Of a stretch of 64,000 nt of DNA, positions 45,098 through 56,160 are shown one piece after another. The stretch covers positions 434,001 to 498,000 of the forward strand of contig JAUKUA010000006.1 in NCBI GenBank assembly GCA_030549175.1, in the 5' to 3' direction. The position numbers were made by a program, and so were the translations under genes. The first letter of the stretch is position 1, and every line of letters starts with the position of its first letter. The notes below the pieces were generated by a model that made no database searches, was not told the origin of the DNA, and worked only from the letters and a program-made list of their open reading frames with translations. The stretch is from Lasiosphaeris hirsuta. Taxonomy: Eukaryota > Ascomycota > Sordariomycetes > Sordariales > Lasiosphaeriaceae.

Positions 45098-45697
45098 ATG
45101 GGCGACTCCTCCACCGCCTTGGTCCCGCCGACGCCGACGGGCGACAACGGCAAGCTGTCGACGCTGCCGCAGCTGCACCGCTACGTGACGGGGCACAACG
45201 CGGCGGGCGAGGCCGTGGTGCACACGCACAACGACTTTGAGTGGAAGGCGTACGACGCGGACCAGCTGGCCTTCAGCGTGGCGTACACGACGTCCGAGTT
45301 CCCGCCCGACCTCAACAGCGACGCCGACGTAGCCGCCCACGACCGCGTCATGGCCGGCGGCGCCCTAGGCCTGGTCAACCCGCGCGGTACCGTGCTGCGG
45401 TGCGTCGACTTCGCGCCGGGCTACGCGTGCGGCATGCACCGCACACAGAGCTTGGATTATGGGATTGTGCTCGAGGGGTCGGTAGATATGGTGCTCGACA
45501 GTGGCGAGAGCCATGTCATGAAGAGGGGCGATGTCGCGGTGCAGCGCGCCACCCAGCACCAGTGGGTCAACCGCAGCAAGACTGAGTGGGCGCGTATGAT
45601 GTTTGTGCTGCAGGATTGCAAGCCCCTGACGGTGGGTGGCGAGTTGTTTGGCGAGGACCTCGGGACCAACTCGGGGCTGCCGCCGAGCGGGAACTAG
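45098..45697 (+). CDS. cupin-domain protein
   Basis: An intronless gene of 199 residues from ATG 45,098 (context CAAAAATGG). After a lead (MGDSSTALVPPTPTGDNGK) the single cupin barrel covers most of the protein. The two cupin signatures are in GYACGMHRTQSLDYGIVLEG and HVMKRGDVAVQRATQHQWVN. Compared with the classic motif G(X)5HXH(X)3-4E, only one His is kept in the first signature (HRT) and the Glu position is Asp or Tyr; the second motif keeps one His (QHQW). The usual four-ligand metal site is therefore incomplete, as in a fungal subgroup of uncharacterised small cupins often found near secondary metabolism genes. No such cluster is visible here. Probably cytosolic; function unknown. Confidence 0.85.
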   Translation: MGDSSTALVPPTPTGDNGKLSTLPQLHRYVTGHNAAGEAVVHTHNDFEWKAYDADQLAFSVAYTTSEFPPDLNSDADVAAHDRVMAGGALGLVNPRGTVLRCVDFAPGYACGMHRTQSLDYGIVLEGSVDMVLDSGESHVMKRGDVAVQRATQHQWVNRSKTEWARMMFVLQDCKPLTVGGELFGEDLGTNSGLPPSGN

Positions 45698-46085
45698 GAG
45701 ATGCTATTTGAACAGGCCGGTTGTGCATATCACAGGTCTAGCTTCAATGGTACCCACGATCCCAGATCAAGTACTAAATCACCCTTGACGCCAAACTACA
45801 CATTGGTCTATTTCGTGGACCGGTACGGACTGTCCCAGTACGAATCTCAGATGATAACATACCGGCACCTAGTAGGAGAAAAGGGGTCCCTGAAATCATA
45901 TCAAGATTTGAACAGGGGGGCTGAATCGCCTCGGCCGAACCGTGATAACTCGCTGTCCTTACCATAATAGAAGGCCAAACCCTGCTGTGTCCAGATGGAT
46001 ATGGACACGCTTGTTCTTTGCGGGCTGTCTACATACACCTCCGTCTCGCACTTAAATTCCGCCCCCTCCCCCCCCCCGGTTCGTG
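45698..46085. other. intergenic, nothing recognised
   Basis: 388 bp between converging 3' ends of the cupin gene and the membrane-protein gene. It contains a short C run near 46,070. Confidence 0.5.
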
Positions 46086-49000
46086 TCAAGATAGGTCAGC
46101 ACGGATTTCCTTGGCGAGCTTCACTATTATTTCTCTGCTGAGGCTCAGGTCACCCCTCAAGACATGCTCATGAATCCCAAGGTTGATTTCGAGGACATCC
46201 TCCACTAGCTCCATGCAAGGGTATCGGATAGCAAGTTCAAGGATCCTTTTGAGCCTCTGTTCATCCAACGACTCGAGATCCGTCTGAGCTGCCAGAGCCA
46301 AGATCTCGACGTCATCACTTTGCACTGGGGATGTCTTCAGTCGGGACTCCAACCTCTCAGCACTATCCCGCTCATCGCGGTTCCGCAGCGCCCTCTCCAG
46401 ATCCCGATATCGCTTAAAAACCTTCAACTCATCAGACATGAAGCGCCGATGCATCGGCCAGCCGCTTGCCGTGGGCTCTGAGTCCCTACCTCCGCCCCAG
46501 ACTCCGCCCAAGCGCGACATCTGGACGAGTCCGTCGAGAGCCCACTCCTGTTGGCCCGCTGCGTAAGCCTTGCGATAGAGCTCCCCGACACCGTGGATTA
46601 GTTCCTGCTGGTTCGAGTTCCCAAGTGCCACCTTGAGCGCCTTTTCAGCCATGACAAAGTCCTTTTTTCGTCGCAACTTTTGAGTCCATCGGAGAATCCT
46701 GTTCACAATGTCGCCTTCTCGCGGCAGGATACCGGCCTGGTCAAAGACGGGCAAGACGCACATGAGGGCCTCTTCTTCGGTCCCGAGTCCGGATTGGACA
46801 AAGAGCTTGGTGATAAAGTTGACGTGCGTGTTGGCGAGTCCTCGAAACTCATCCGCCGGGCCCATGACTCGAGTGGGGTCTATCGTTTCGGTATCCCGGA
46901 GCCCCCAAGCTCCGAGAAGGTCTTCATCCGAGATCTCAATCCTTTGGATGATGTCGGCAAGGCGCGATACGAAAATAGTCAATATGTTTTGCGCCAAGAG
47001 CCGGATTCTGGAGCTCTTTGCTCTCATGGCTACGAGATGCCAGCCATATTGGTCGATTCCGTCACTAGCATGCCGATCTCTCAAGAAGACCCTCCGCCCC
47101 TCAACCTGCCACGCTTCTGTCCATTTGCGCCTATTGTTATGAGTCTGAGACTTCCAGGGCTTAAGGTTGCCAGCCGGAACCCAGAGATTGAGGGTCGAGA
47201 GCATTCGCCGCTGTTGCAGCTCGTCCTCAAAAATGAGGACTTTGTCATTCAGACCATCCTCGTCATCGTCTTCGAGAGAGGATGCCCATAGACTGAGCAT
47301 GGCTTCAAGCGTGTGCTTGCTAATTTTCCATTCCCCCTCAAAGAGAAACATGGGCAAGGATATTATTTGCTCCACTTTGTCGACCGAATTGGAGGTCAGA
47401 TGCTTGAAGTCCATGCTCACTGTGGTATGCCAGGTTATGGCCGACACATCTCGCCAACGGCCTTTCACTTCAGGGTCTTCCACTGCCCTCCTCAGGGGGA
47501 CTTTTCCGGACAAGACGTAATTCGCAAGTCCCTGAATCGCCAGCTGTAGCTCTTGCGCAACGCTTCGCACGGGGCCATCCCATCTGGGCTGCACACCCGT
47601 CATACCATCACCAGTGAGAAACGCGAGTCGGGATCGGAGCAGCATAATGGTTGCGACCCAATTGGGCGGGCCACCTTCGACGGTCATTTCATACCGTCTC
47701 GCAAAGTCAACAGCCTCGGTGGCAGAGCTAAGGCTCTCCCCCCACGACTTGTCTAGCCCGGCTGGGTCGCCAACTTTCTTGAAAAAGCCATAGAGACAAG
47801 GCCGATCACCGCCGTCAGGACTGCCGGATGAAATTCTGCAAACAGATGTACTACCTTTGAGAACGAATGCCCTAGGCGGCTTGTACCGTTCGTCGCAGAT
47901 TCGCCAACGGTTGACCATTTTCACTAGGGGCTTTGCTGAATGTTCCGTGGCCTTTGCTCCTTCGCTCGGAAGCTTCGCGCTCAAGTGAGCGGCAAAGATG
48001 CTCAACGCCTGCCAGTCGAGTTCATGCCCCCCAAACTTTGCGCCGAGTGTTCGCAGCTCGTTGTCGTCGGGATTGAGGCGTCGCTGTCTCAGCAATGCCC
48101 TTATCATGGCCACGAACAGAGTCGCGGCGATCTGGTACAAGGTAATAGATCCGTGTAGACTTCGGAGTCCTATGAATTGAAGCACAAAGCCCACGACCGA
48201 CGCAAAGAGTGCGAGAAGGAGGACCAAATTCATAGAGTGTGGCAGGCCGCGCCGGTGCTGACTCTGATCCGATTTGAACGACGTGATGTAGTTATGCTTG
48301 ACCTTGTTGTATGAAAAAGCGTTGAATTGCTGGTCGCCAATAAGCTGGCCACCCGGTTGCAGCCAATAGATCGTAGTGTCGGCGCTCGCTGTCGACGAAG
48401 GTGCCTTGTCAACAAAGTGTCGCTCCGTAGACCTGCGCTCGATCAAGAAAGAGCATAGAATCATGCCTGAAACTAACATGGCGGTGCCCAAGGCCGCCAG
48501 CACAAACGCCCACACGGGGGGCTCCTCCTCTCCCGCGTACAGGTCTGGTCTGGCGAAGGTAGTCACAGCCGCATAGGCAAAGAAACCGAGCTGGACTAGG
48601 GACACCAACATGGCAATAGTAATCAGTCCCCACGGCGGCGCCACGCGAATACCAATATTGAGAGACATGTTGGGGCACGGAGCGAACTGTAGGCTCAAAT
48701 TGGCCTCGCTGTTGGTGTTTGACGATGCCTTTGCCCCCTGCTCTTCCCAATCGTCATCCTTTTCTCCACAGTTAGGAGGTTTTGGCCATGTTTTCTGACA
48801 TCTGCATGCCCCAAAGAAGCACGCTGGCCGATAAAGGTCACAGGGCCCCGGCTCTTCGACCTGCTTTTCCGTTGTGCTTGGAGAGAATTCCGGATAGAAG
48901 CGTGTATCAGGCCTCCTGGGTTTGTAAACAAACTCAAGAACCCTAGGCCGACCGAACACCCGGCATATGCCTCCTTCAGACCAGAGCTCGCAGACATCAT

Positions 49001-49325
49001 AGCTGGTAGAGGAGCACAGCTCGGCCTCAGCTACTCCGTGTGCCTCTTGAGCTCTTCCGATGAAGGCCTTCATGCTCGGCCAGCCGTAGACGCGAATTGC
49101 CGAAACGACAGCCGTCAAGATGCCGAGCGGGGCCATGCCAAAGATGATGTTATCCAGGATCCCGGTGGACTCGCTGAGGAACTGCTTTGTCACTTGCTCG
49201 CCAAAGAGAGCAATGAGCGGCGCAATGTCGGTTGCAAAATTGTTGGTGAGATCGTTCCAGGTGTCAGTGTCAAGGTCAGCGGCAGCGTGGGCTACGCCGA
49301 GGAGGGTGAGGGCAAGAATAAACAT
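46086..49325 (-). CDS. large fungal membrane protein with signal peptide, accessory family
   Basis: An intronless frame of 1,079 residues from ATG 49,325. The signal peptide is MFILALTLLGVAHAAADL. The open frame extends 48 bp upstream but has no ATG. After it comes LIALFGEQVTKQFLSESTG and a helix LDNIIFGMAPLGILTAVVSA (about residues 57-79). I recall this block from a widespread set of fungal accessory proteins, where it is followed by VYGWPSMKAFIGRAQE, then CxxTSYDVCELWSEGGICRVFGRP. A Cys-rich stretch (about 160-190) and four more helices (about 232-256, 270-294, 366-386, 395-411) complete a five-span N-terminal part. The remaining 650 residues look soluble and helical with no known domain. 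It is divergent from the NACHT-ankyrin gene across a 1.5-kb gap. Function unknown. Confidence 0.8.
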   Translation of the reverse strand: MFILALTLLGVAHAAADLDTDTWNDLTNNFATDIAPLIALFGEQVTKQFLSESTGILDNIIFGMAPLGILTAVVSAIRVYGWPSMKAFIGRAQEAHGVAEAELCSSTSYDVCELWSEGGICRVFGRPRVLEFVYKPRRPDTRFYPEFSPSTTEKQVEEPGPCDLYRPACFFGACRCQKTWPKPPNCGEKDDDWEEQGAKASSNTNSEANLSLQFAPCPNMSLNIGIRVAPPWGLITIAMLVSLVQLGFFAYAAVTTFARPDLYAGEEEPPVWAFVLAALGTAMLVSGMILCSFLIERRSTERHFVDKAPSSTASADTTIYWLQPGGQLIGDQQFNAFSYNKVKHNYITSFKSDQSQHRRGLPHSMNLVLLLALFASVVGFVLQFIGLRSLHGSITLYQIAATLFVAMIRALLRQRRLNPDDNELRTLGAKFGGHELDWQALSIFAAHLSAKLPSEGAKATEHSAKPLVKMVNRWRICDERYKPPRAFVLKGSTSVCRISSGSPDGGDRPCLYGFFKKVGDPAGLDKSWGESLSSATEAVDFARRYEMTVEGGPPNWVATIMLLRSRLAFLTGDGMTGVQPRWDGPVRSVAQELQLAIQGLANYVLSGKVPLRRAVEDPEVKGRWRDVSAITWHTTVSMDFKHLTSNSVDKVEQIISLPMFLFEGEWKISKHTLEAMLSLWASSLEDDDEDGLNDKVLIFEDELQQRRMLSTLNLWVPAGNLKPWKSQTHNNRRKWTEAWQVEGRRVFLRDRHASDGIDQYGWHLVAMRAKSSRIRLLAQNILTIFVSRLADIIQRIEISDEDLLGAWGLRDTETIDPTRVMGPADEFRGLANTHVNFITKLFVQSGLGTEEEALMCVLPVFDQAGILPREGDIVNRILRWTQKLRRKKDFVMAEKALKVALGNSNQQELIHGVGELYRKAYAAGQQEWALDGLVQMSRLGGVWGGGRDSEPTASGWPMHRRFMSDELKVFKRYRDLERALRNRDERDSAERLESRLKTSPVQSDDVEILALAAQTDLESLDEQRLKRILELAIRYPCMELVEDVLEINLGIHEHVLRGDLSLSREIIVKLAKEIRADLS

Positions 49326-50855
49326 TGCCGTGTACGGGGTAAATTTGAGTTGTCCTGTTCGCTCCCCAGCCAACTATCCGTTTGCCTCTGACATTTGGGA
49401 TGCAGTTTGAAGAGTAGTAGTGGAAATCTTTTTGGCTCCCCCTGTCTACCATCGGGGCAGCCCACCTACCTTACCCGAGTATGGAAGGTAGACGACTTCT
49501 ATGTTCCACAGCCTAGGCGGTAAACGCCGCCTGCCAGTTGACAATGCATGGACGTCGGCTTCTTCATCCCTGATAGGCCACCTCATCGCCAAGTTAGGTA
49601 CCAATGCACGCCTCGAACAGAGCCAATCCAAGCCCCCATGACAAGTCACAACTTGAACCGAGAGCGAAGAGGAGCCGATGGCGGCCAGTCACTGTCGTGA
49701 TCCGTCGGCTTTGGCGGCTCTCAGTGCTCACGCGTTGCTGTCGATGGTCTTGATGGTCTCGATTCGTGATATTGCGCAGTCGTGGCTTGGTGGGGGGTTC
49801 CATGGTGTTTACCACTGAGCACGGCATTAGCGGGACGCAGTGGTCAGACGGAAGATAGCGATCAGGCAGAGGATTGGGGCATATATATACACCCCATCAT
49901 GATAATGATGGTAGGCTATGCGAGCAACGCACGTAGGGTCATTTGCAGGGTGCTGATGGCCTCCCACTGCACTCCCCGCAGTCCCAGAAGCACTCAGACT
50001 CTGGTGGAGAATCTGCTCGGTTGATGATAAACCCCTGGGGCAGCGGAAACCCTGTCACTTCGCAGCGGGAAGGTGAAGAGCGCAATAGTGGGAACTGCTG
50101 TCATTGTCCATTTTGCCTGCCTGAGGTGTCTTTTTCAGCGCATGCCCTCCACTCTTTCCTTCCCAAAGCTTGAAATGATTGATCGCCGGGAAACCATCAG
50201 CCCCTTTCGTGGTATGGTCGGGCAAGCGTATGCCATCGCTACGTGGCAGTGAATGCAGAGTTCGGGCAACTTTTCACATCCTGTAAAGGTAGGTATCTAT
50301 GTCTCAGGCTGTGTAACTGACAACCATACCTTAGCCAATAAGGGAACATACCACACTGCTAACCCAATCCAAGGGCCCTAACACAAGGCAGGCAGGACTC
50401 TAGCAGTGGAGCACCTGGTCGGAAGAAGCCGAAATTCATCCACGTACCAGCCGCCGTGGGAAGTTTTGTGTTCGCTGCCAGCCTTGTGGCTCGATAGGAT
50501 CTGGCCCTCTGACGCCAATTTCATGATTTCTCTTTTCGCGCACTCACGCCCAACAAGGGAGTGCCCGTTGGCCATCATGGGCAGTACGGGCTCAGAAGTT
50601 CAGAACGGCCCATCAGAGTGCCACTCAGGCCTGAAGAACATGCCCCGGGGCGGGCCACAGGAGGCACATAGGCACCATAGGCCCCTCGGTTCCCCTCCAA
50701 CCTTGGCACATCTTACTGTTTTCCGAGACCGAAGCCCAGCGCGGTTCCTCGCTGAAGTAGGCCATATTGTGTTGACAAAGCCCGCAAGCAAGCCAAGCAA
50801 GATTCGCGCTCCCCAGGCAAGGAAAGAGGAAAGGAACCCATTTCGACAATCCAAC
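49326..50855. promoter_or_regulatory. 1.5-kb region between divergent membrane-protein and NACHT-ankyrin genes
   Basis: The two genes face away from each other, so both promoters are here. The frame leading into the NACHT gene is open from about 50,406, with ATGs at 50,523 and 50,577. If one of these is used, up to about 110 residues of basic, low-complexity sequence would be added to that protein. Confidence 0.5.
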
Positions 50856-53800
50856 ATGGCCCAGATCAAGACGTACGCACCTCGTTTTCGTCTTCTCCTC
50901 GGTTTTGTTTGCTCAACAATCATGGGTGTTTCTCTGCTAACTTGAGGGCCAGCGAGGACTTTAGTGCGCGTCGGGGCCGAGTCGTGGATTGGCTTTTGCC
51001 CAAAGGCTATGCCGACGATCAACAACTTCATAGCGACCAGAGGGCGCCCGGGACCTGCACCTGGTTTCTCGAATGTCGCGAGTACAGCGAGTGGCTAGAG
51101 ACCAGGTCCAAAGTTCTCTTCTGCAGTGGGGATCCTGGTGTCGGGAAGACTCTCCTGACTTCAGCTGTCGTCAGCAATCTCCAACAACGATTCCGGCCCG
51201 TCCCTGGCAGACCCAAAGCAGGCATCGCATACGCCTACTTTAGAGAGCACACTGTTCAGTCTGTCCCGGAGGATGCAGTCAACCAGGGCCCAGAAAATCT
51301 CTTCAAAAGTCTCCTGGGTCAAATCCTGGCAGATCTGCCGGATACACAAGATGCCATGCCGTTCTTCGCGCACTCTTGGAAGCTGTATGACGCTCACGTA
51401 CTTCATGCAAACTCTCGACAGCCTAGTCTCGACGACATTTCCGACGCCTTTTGCAAGACGGCTGCCTGGTACGACTACGTCTATGTTGTTCTCGATGCTC
51501 TCGACGAATGTCTAGCCGAGAGCAGGCGATTCCTCTCTTCGCTCGCTGATGCGCAAACCAAGCGCGACTTGCGCATCTTCGCTACTTGCAGAGCAGACAC
51601 GAACATCCCGCAATTCCACGAGGGCACGCGCATCTCTCGAGATATCAGAGCCAGCGAATCAGACATCCGGGGGTACTTGAAATCCAGGATCCCAGACTTG
51701 AGCCGTGATTTTCGTGGCGACCAGGACCTGGGCCAGCAAGTCATCCAAGGGATAACCACAAAGTCAAACGGGTCGTAAGTGCAGACATGGTCACAACGGA
51801 GATGAAGTCGCGTGTGCTAATCTGCTGCAGATTCCTTCTGGCGAGAGTCTACATGGACATCCTGGCGACAGGCACGGATAACCCTTCAGTCCTCAAGGAG
51901 AAGCTTGCTAGCTTTAGACCAGCCGGGGATGGCTCTACCGCACTTTATGCAGCGTACGATGGAATCGTCGACATGATCAATGGTCAGAGGTCAAATCAAG
52001 ACGGGCTAGCACAGAGAGTACTAGCAGCCGTCGGGTTTGCTCCTCTGACCCTCACTCATCTTCAGCTCAGACACGCTCTGGCAATCACACATAGCACGGG
52101 ACAGTTGGAGGACGAGTCCAAACTGCATAGCGTGGCAGCCATCATCAGTACCTGCCGCGGGCTTTTACGCGTCACCAGCGGGGGAAGCGTCCATCTGTCC
52201 CACCGTACCGTCGGCGAATACCTACGGACTAGAGGAGAATGGCTGCAAGAGGCCCATGGAAAGATGGCCGAAAGCTGCATTGCTTACCTTCTCTTCAAAG
52301 ACTTCTCCGGCGGACCCATCATGAAATACCAATGGCTTGAGGCAAAGGAACTTGACGAGCTCGTCAGGGCCAACCTACTATTGAGGTACGCATCATCCGC
52401 ATGGCCAATGTACCTCTCGCGGGCCAGCCACGAGGTCATCTCGCGGCTCCTCCGCCGGCTCGGGGAATACCCAGACAACCTCCGCCTGTCCTTCCAGGTC
52501 CACACCGTGGCGAGGCGTAGGCTTTTCCCTAAGAATGTCACCATTACGCACATCGTTAGTTTCATGGGCAGCCCCGATTTTATTCCAGTCCTCAAACGCG
52601 ATGGCTGCCTCGATCGCCGCAGCAAGGACAGTACCGGGTGGACAGCCCTGCACTGGGCTGTCTGTCGCCAGGACGGCTTTGCAGAGGACATGGTCAAGAA
52701 ACTGCTGGGCTTCAGATTCAAGATCAACGCCGTTGATGAAGATGCGAGAACTCCGCTTAGCTACGTGGCTAAATATGGCAGCCCCGAGCTTGCTAGGCTG
52801 CTTCTTGAGAAGAAAGCCAAGACGGAAACGGGCGGAAATTCTCTCTCTCCTCTTGCTCAAGCGTGCGCATGCGGCCACGCCAAGGTCGTCCAGGTGTTGC
52901 TAGATCACGGCGCAAAGGTGAACGCTAAAAGTGGACCACTCGGACAGACGCCTCTCGCAGCTGCTATCGCAGGAGACTCGGAGGAGTGCGTCGCAGTGGT
53001 TCTGGCACACCCTCGGCTCAAGAAGCACGGCGGAAAATATGAGCACGGCACAGCGCTCCATCAAGCAGCCTACTACAACTCGGCCGGAGTTGTCAAGAAA
53101 CTCCTTGATGCCGGGTTCGACGTCAACAGCCGCACAGCCGACAACACCACGCCTCTTCAGGCCGCTGTTGCTGGCGCACACATGTTCACCAGGTCCAAGG
53201 AGCGAACGCAAGTGGTCAAACTGCTGCTGGAGCGAGGTGCCGACGTGAACGCGGAGAGTGGTCAGTTTGGAACGGCCCTCGATGCAGCTCTACGTACCGG
53301 CAACATGGAGGTCGAGGAGCTGCTGCGTAACTGTGGCGCGACAAACTGGACAAAGGAGTTTGCGCCTGTGCGCCGACCGTCTGTGTTCCACGCGTCCAAG
53401 GACCCCTTCCTGTGGGATGCAATCGGACGGTACGGTGGCCACTACCTCGCGTCGGTCGCTGTTGGGAATGACAAGCAGATCCAGCAGCACATCGACATGA
53501 AAGTTGGCCTATTCAAGACGGCCATCCAGAAGAAAGACATGAGGAGCATCCGGTTCCATACCGACTTCTCCGTGATGGCGTTTGACGCACTGGTCAGGCA
53601 GGCGAAGCATGACATGGAGAGAGAGGAAGCAATCAGAAACGGCGGCCAAAAGAGCCGGTCGAGAATGGACTTTCTGATGGCTTGTATCGCTCCTATCGCT
53701 CCCATACTCAACTTCATTGTCTGGCGACGGGTTCCCGGGGCAGCAAGAAACAAGAGCGACGAAGCATTTCATGCCACAAGCTCTGCCGCCGCCAAGCTCG

Positions 53801-54975
53801 ACCTGATCACGTCGGCGGCAGTGAGGATTCTGAGCGACGCCATCGAGGACGGAGACGAGCGGATCGTGCTGATGCTGTCCCGAAGCTGGGTGGACGCTCT
53901 TAAAAACATGTTTACCAACGACGTCAACGGCAACATGGTGCAGGAACTCGTTACTAACCGCGCCAAGGAGTTTGAGGGCTTTTTTCGTGACGGTGAGATG
54001 GAAAAGGCGAACCTGATGGCCAAGCTTGCGCTGGAGCTCATGTCGGCAGCCATCCAAGGGAGCAAGATGAATGACACGGGCAAGGAGCGGGAGAAGCTAG
54101 CACACGCCTTGTCCGAAATCTGGTCTCTCACACTGCGCAATGTGGCCGAGAATGGCTCCAATCCCTCCGAGTCCTACCCGCAACTGGAAGCCTTCTTCCA
54201 ACAGATCAAGAACGAAATTGCAGACGAGATTGAAAAGGGCAACTGGTCGTACATCCGGAGGGTGGCGCCTTCTTGTGTCGAGGTTCTGGCTAGCCTCGTA
54301 GCCGATAACAACGTCCGCGCCGCAGATATGGTAGCCCGACTCATTGTGGAAGGGTGGCAGCTCGCCGACGACCAGAACATGCGCCAGGTTGACGAGACTC
54401 TTATCCACGAACTCGAGCAAGAGTTCAAGGATTCCATCAAGAGCCTCTCCGAAGACTCGGGCGCAAGCCTCGAGAAGACCAGGCCATGGGTCCTTGCCGG
54501 TGCGCTGTTCAAAGTTCTCTACGCCGCGGTGCGATGCAACAGCGCGCCGATCAAGAGGAACATCTCCCAGCTAATTCTATCCAACCTGTCTACCTTGTAC
54601 GGCAACACATCGCCGCAATTCGCCACCCAATTTCTTAATCGCATGTTTGAACTCGTCCCTGTGTGGTGCGAAGCTGACGAGAATCCGGTGTACCTCTTGG
54701 AGGCCGGGTTGGCCGTGCTTTCAGCGTTCAAAGAAACGGGGTATTACGCTAGCTACTCGGAGGAAGATACCAGGAGAGCCATCGTAAAAGCTCTCTCTGA
54801 ACCTTCGGAGGTGCTCACGGGGCTAGAGACGCGAGTGAGAGACGTCTTGTTGGCCCCAGCCAGGCGCGACGACGCCGGCCGGATCAAAGACATCATCCAA
54901 CAACTGCGGGGGTATCTTGGGCCAGATGGCGACAAGATATTGCCTGGGATGAGGAGTGAGCTGGCCTCTGGATGA
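50856..54975 (+). CDS. NACHT-ankyrin (STAND/NLR-like) protein
   Basis: Three exons (50,856-50,872; 50,953-51,774; 51,831-54,975) encode 1,327 residues. The NACHT nucleotide-binding domain has Walker A GDPGVGKT (residues 65-72), Walker B YVVLDALDE (about 182-190) and later helices (LRIFATCRADTNIPQF sensor region, FLLARVYMDIL, LTLTHLQLRHALAI). Ankyrin repeats follow at about 537-785 (GWTALHWAV, RTPLSYVAKYGSPELARLLL, QTPLAAAIAG, GTALHQAAYY, TTPLQAAVAG, GTALDAAL). A helical C-terminal region of about 540 residues matches nothing I know and holds a hydrophobic stretch FLMACIAPIAPILNFIVW (about 893-912). The N-terminus is short: no HET, patatin, HeLo or lipase effector precedes the NACHT block. Fungal NLRs of this type act in non-self recognition. 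The first exon is only 17 bp; acceptor AG at 50,952 (alternative 50,946, two codons). Confidence 0.82.
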
Positions 54976-55236
54976 TTTTGACGCGTGTTTCGAGGATGTC
55001 AGCCATATTCGCCACATATTGTCTTCACGGCCGTGTCTGTTTTCTCACCCATCCACATGCTTTCAACACTGACTGGGGCACTCCGATATCTTGGTGAAGT
55101 CCATGTTGGCAAATATTGAATCAGTTTTGAAGATTTCATAAGTTGCTGCTATCGAGGTCACAATCTGCCTTGTCCCAACCGTTCGTTACACGAATGAAAA
55201 AAAATAATACAAACGCCCTTGTCTTCTCCCTCAAAG

Positions 55237-56160
55237 TCAGCCATGGTCTATATGCTCTTCAGAGAACATCGCCGTCATTGCCTCCGAAATATCTTCTGAA
55301 TCATCTGTAAGCTCGCCGTGGCCGCCGCTCCCCGACTCGCTTCTCAACTCACTCCCCGACTCCCCACCTGAAGCACTTTCCAAATCCTCACCAAGAAGAC
55401 TATACCCGTCCTTTTCTGTGGCCGGGGACTGCTCTAGGGCGGTCAAGTTGCTTAACACCCCGTTATCGAGACTGCTCTGATCTCCCGGTATACCCAATGC
55501 ATCCGATTCACACATCCACGTGTCGTTGGTACCGTGGGCCGATTCTGACCTTGGAGCTAGCTTCTATTAGCTCACAGAGGTGTGTGTATGGCGGTTATTA
55601 GTAAATACGAACAATTAGATGTTAAGAGTTCGTCGTTATTGCAGTAGTGGTCGACGAGGGCTTGGCGTGGAATACCTCGAAAAATTAAGACCTCATGATA
55701 TGGCCACGGGTGGGTGAAGTTAAGACGTTTCGGCAGCTTTTCCATATCCAGGATTAGCGTGCTGGGTGGCAGTTTTGCTGTGTCAATTTTATAAATCTGC
55801 CAACTGAAGTTGGCGAGGGGCCACCGGTTTGCCCGTGTTTCTTCCCATCTGTGTGGCAAGCTGCATGCCCATCTGTATGCATGCTGCTCGTCGGAAAAGG
55901 CAGATAAGAAGGGGTAAGAAGGGGCTTGGCTGCCGGTTTTTCCAATCGATATGTCGCTCGATCTCTCGCCGTAGTTGCGGCTCGTCGCAGATGGTAAAAC
56001 CGGTAGCATTACCTCTCGCAACAACGTCGCCCGTAGGATGATGCAAACACGCTTGGGACCGCGAGTGCGATACTCTCCACAGCGTAGGTGACAGCTTGCG
56101 GTCCTGCTGCTGCCTGTGATCGAAAGTACCTAAGTCGAAGGAATGCGCTATCTCGGTTTT
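55237..56160 (-). pseudogene. DUF7587-like gene broken by a 10-bp tandem duplication
   Basis: Read on the minus strand, LSPTLWRVSHSRSQACLHHP leads to TGFTICDEPQLRREIERHID, WKNRQPSPF, a layout of the fungal DUF7587-like domain. At plus 55,905-55,924 the 10-mer TAAGAAGGGG is present twice in tandem. This pushes translation out of frame, after which the expected continuation (SAFSDEQHAYRWACSLPHRW) is found in the next frame and runs on with IYKIDTAKLPPSTLILDMEK and YHEVLIFRGIPRQALVDHYC. A further exon with an acidic Ser/Gly-rich tail (ESASGGESGSELRSESGSGG) ends at 55,237; its splice join is uncertain, since no donor gives the right phase cleanly. The 5' end is also unclear. It may be a recent null allele. 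Confidence 0.68.

Noticed and set aside
50406..50855. N-terminal extension of the NACHT gene
   Set aside because: The frame is open and in phase, but the residues are basic and low-complexity, and no known effector domain is seen. I kept ATG 50,856 and noted the alternative.
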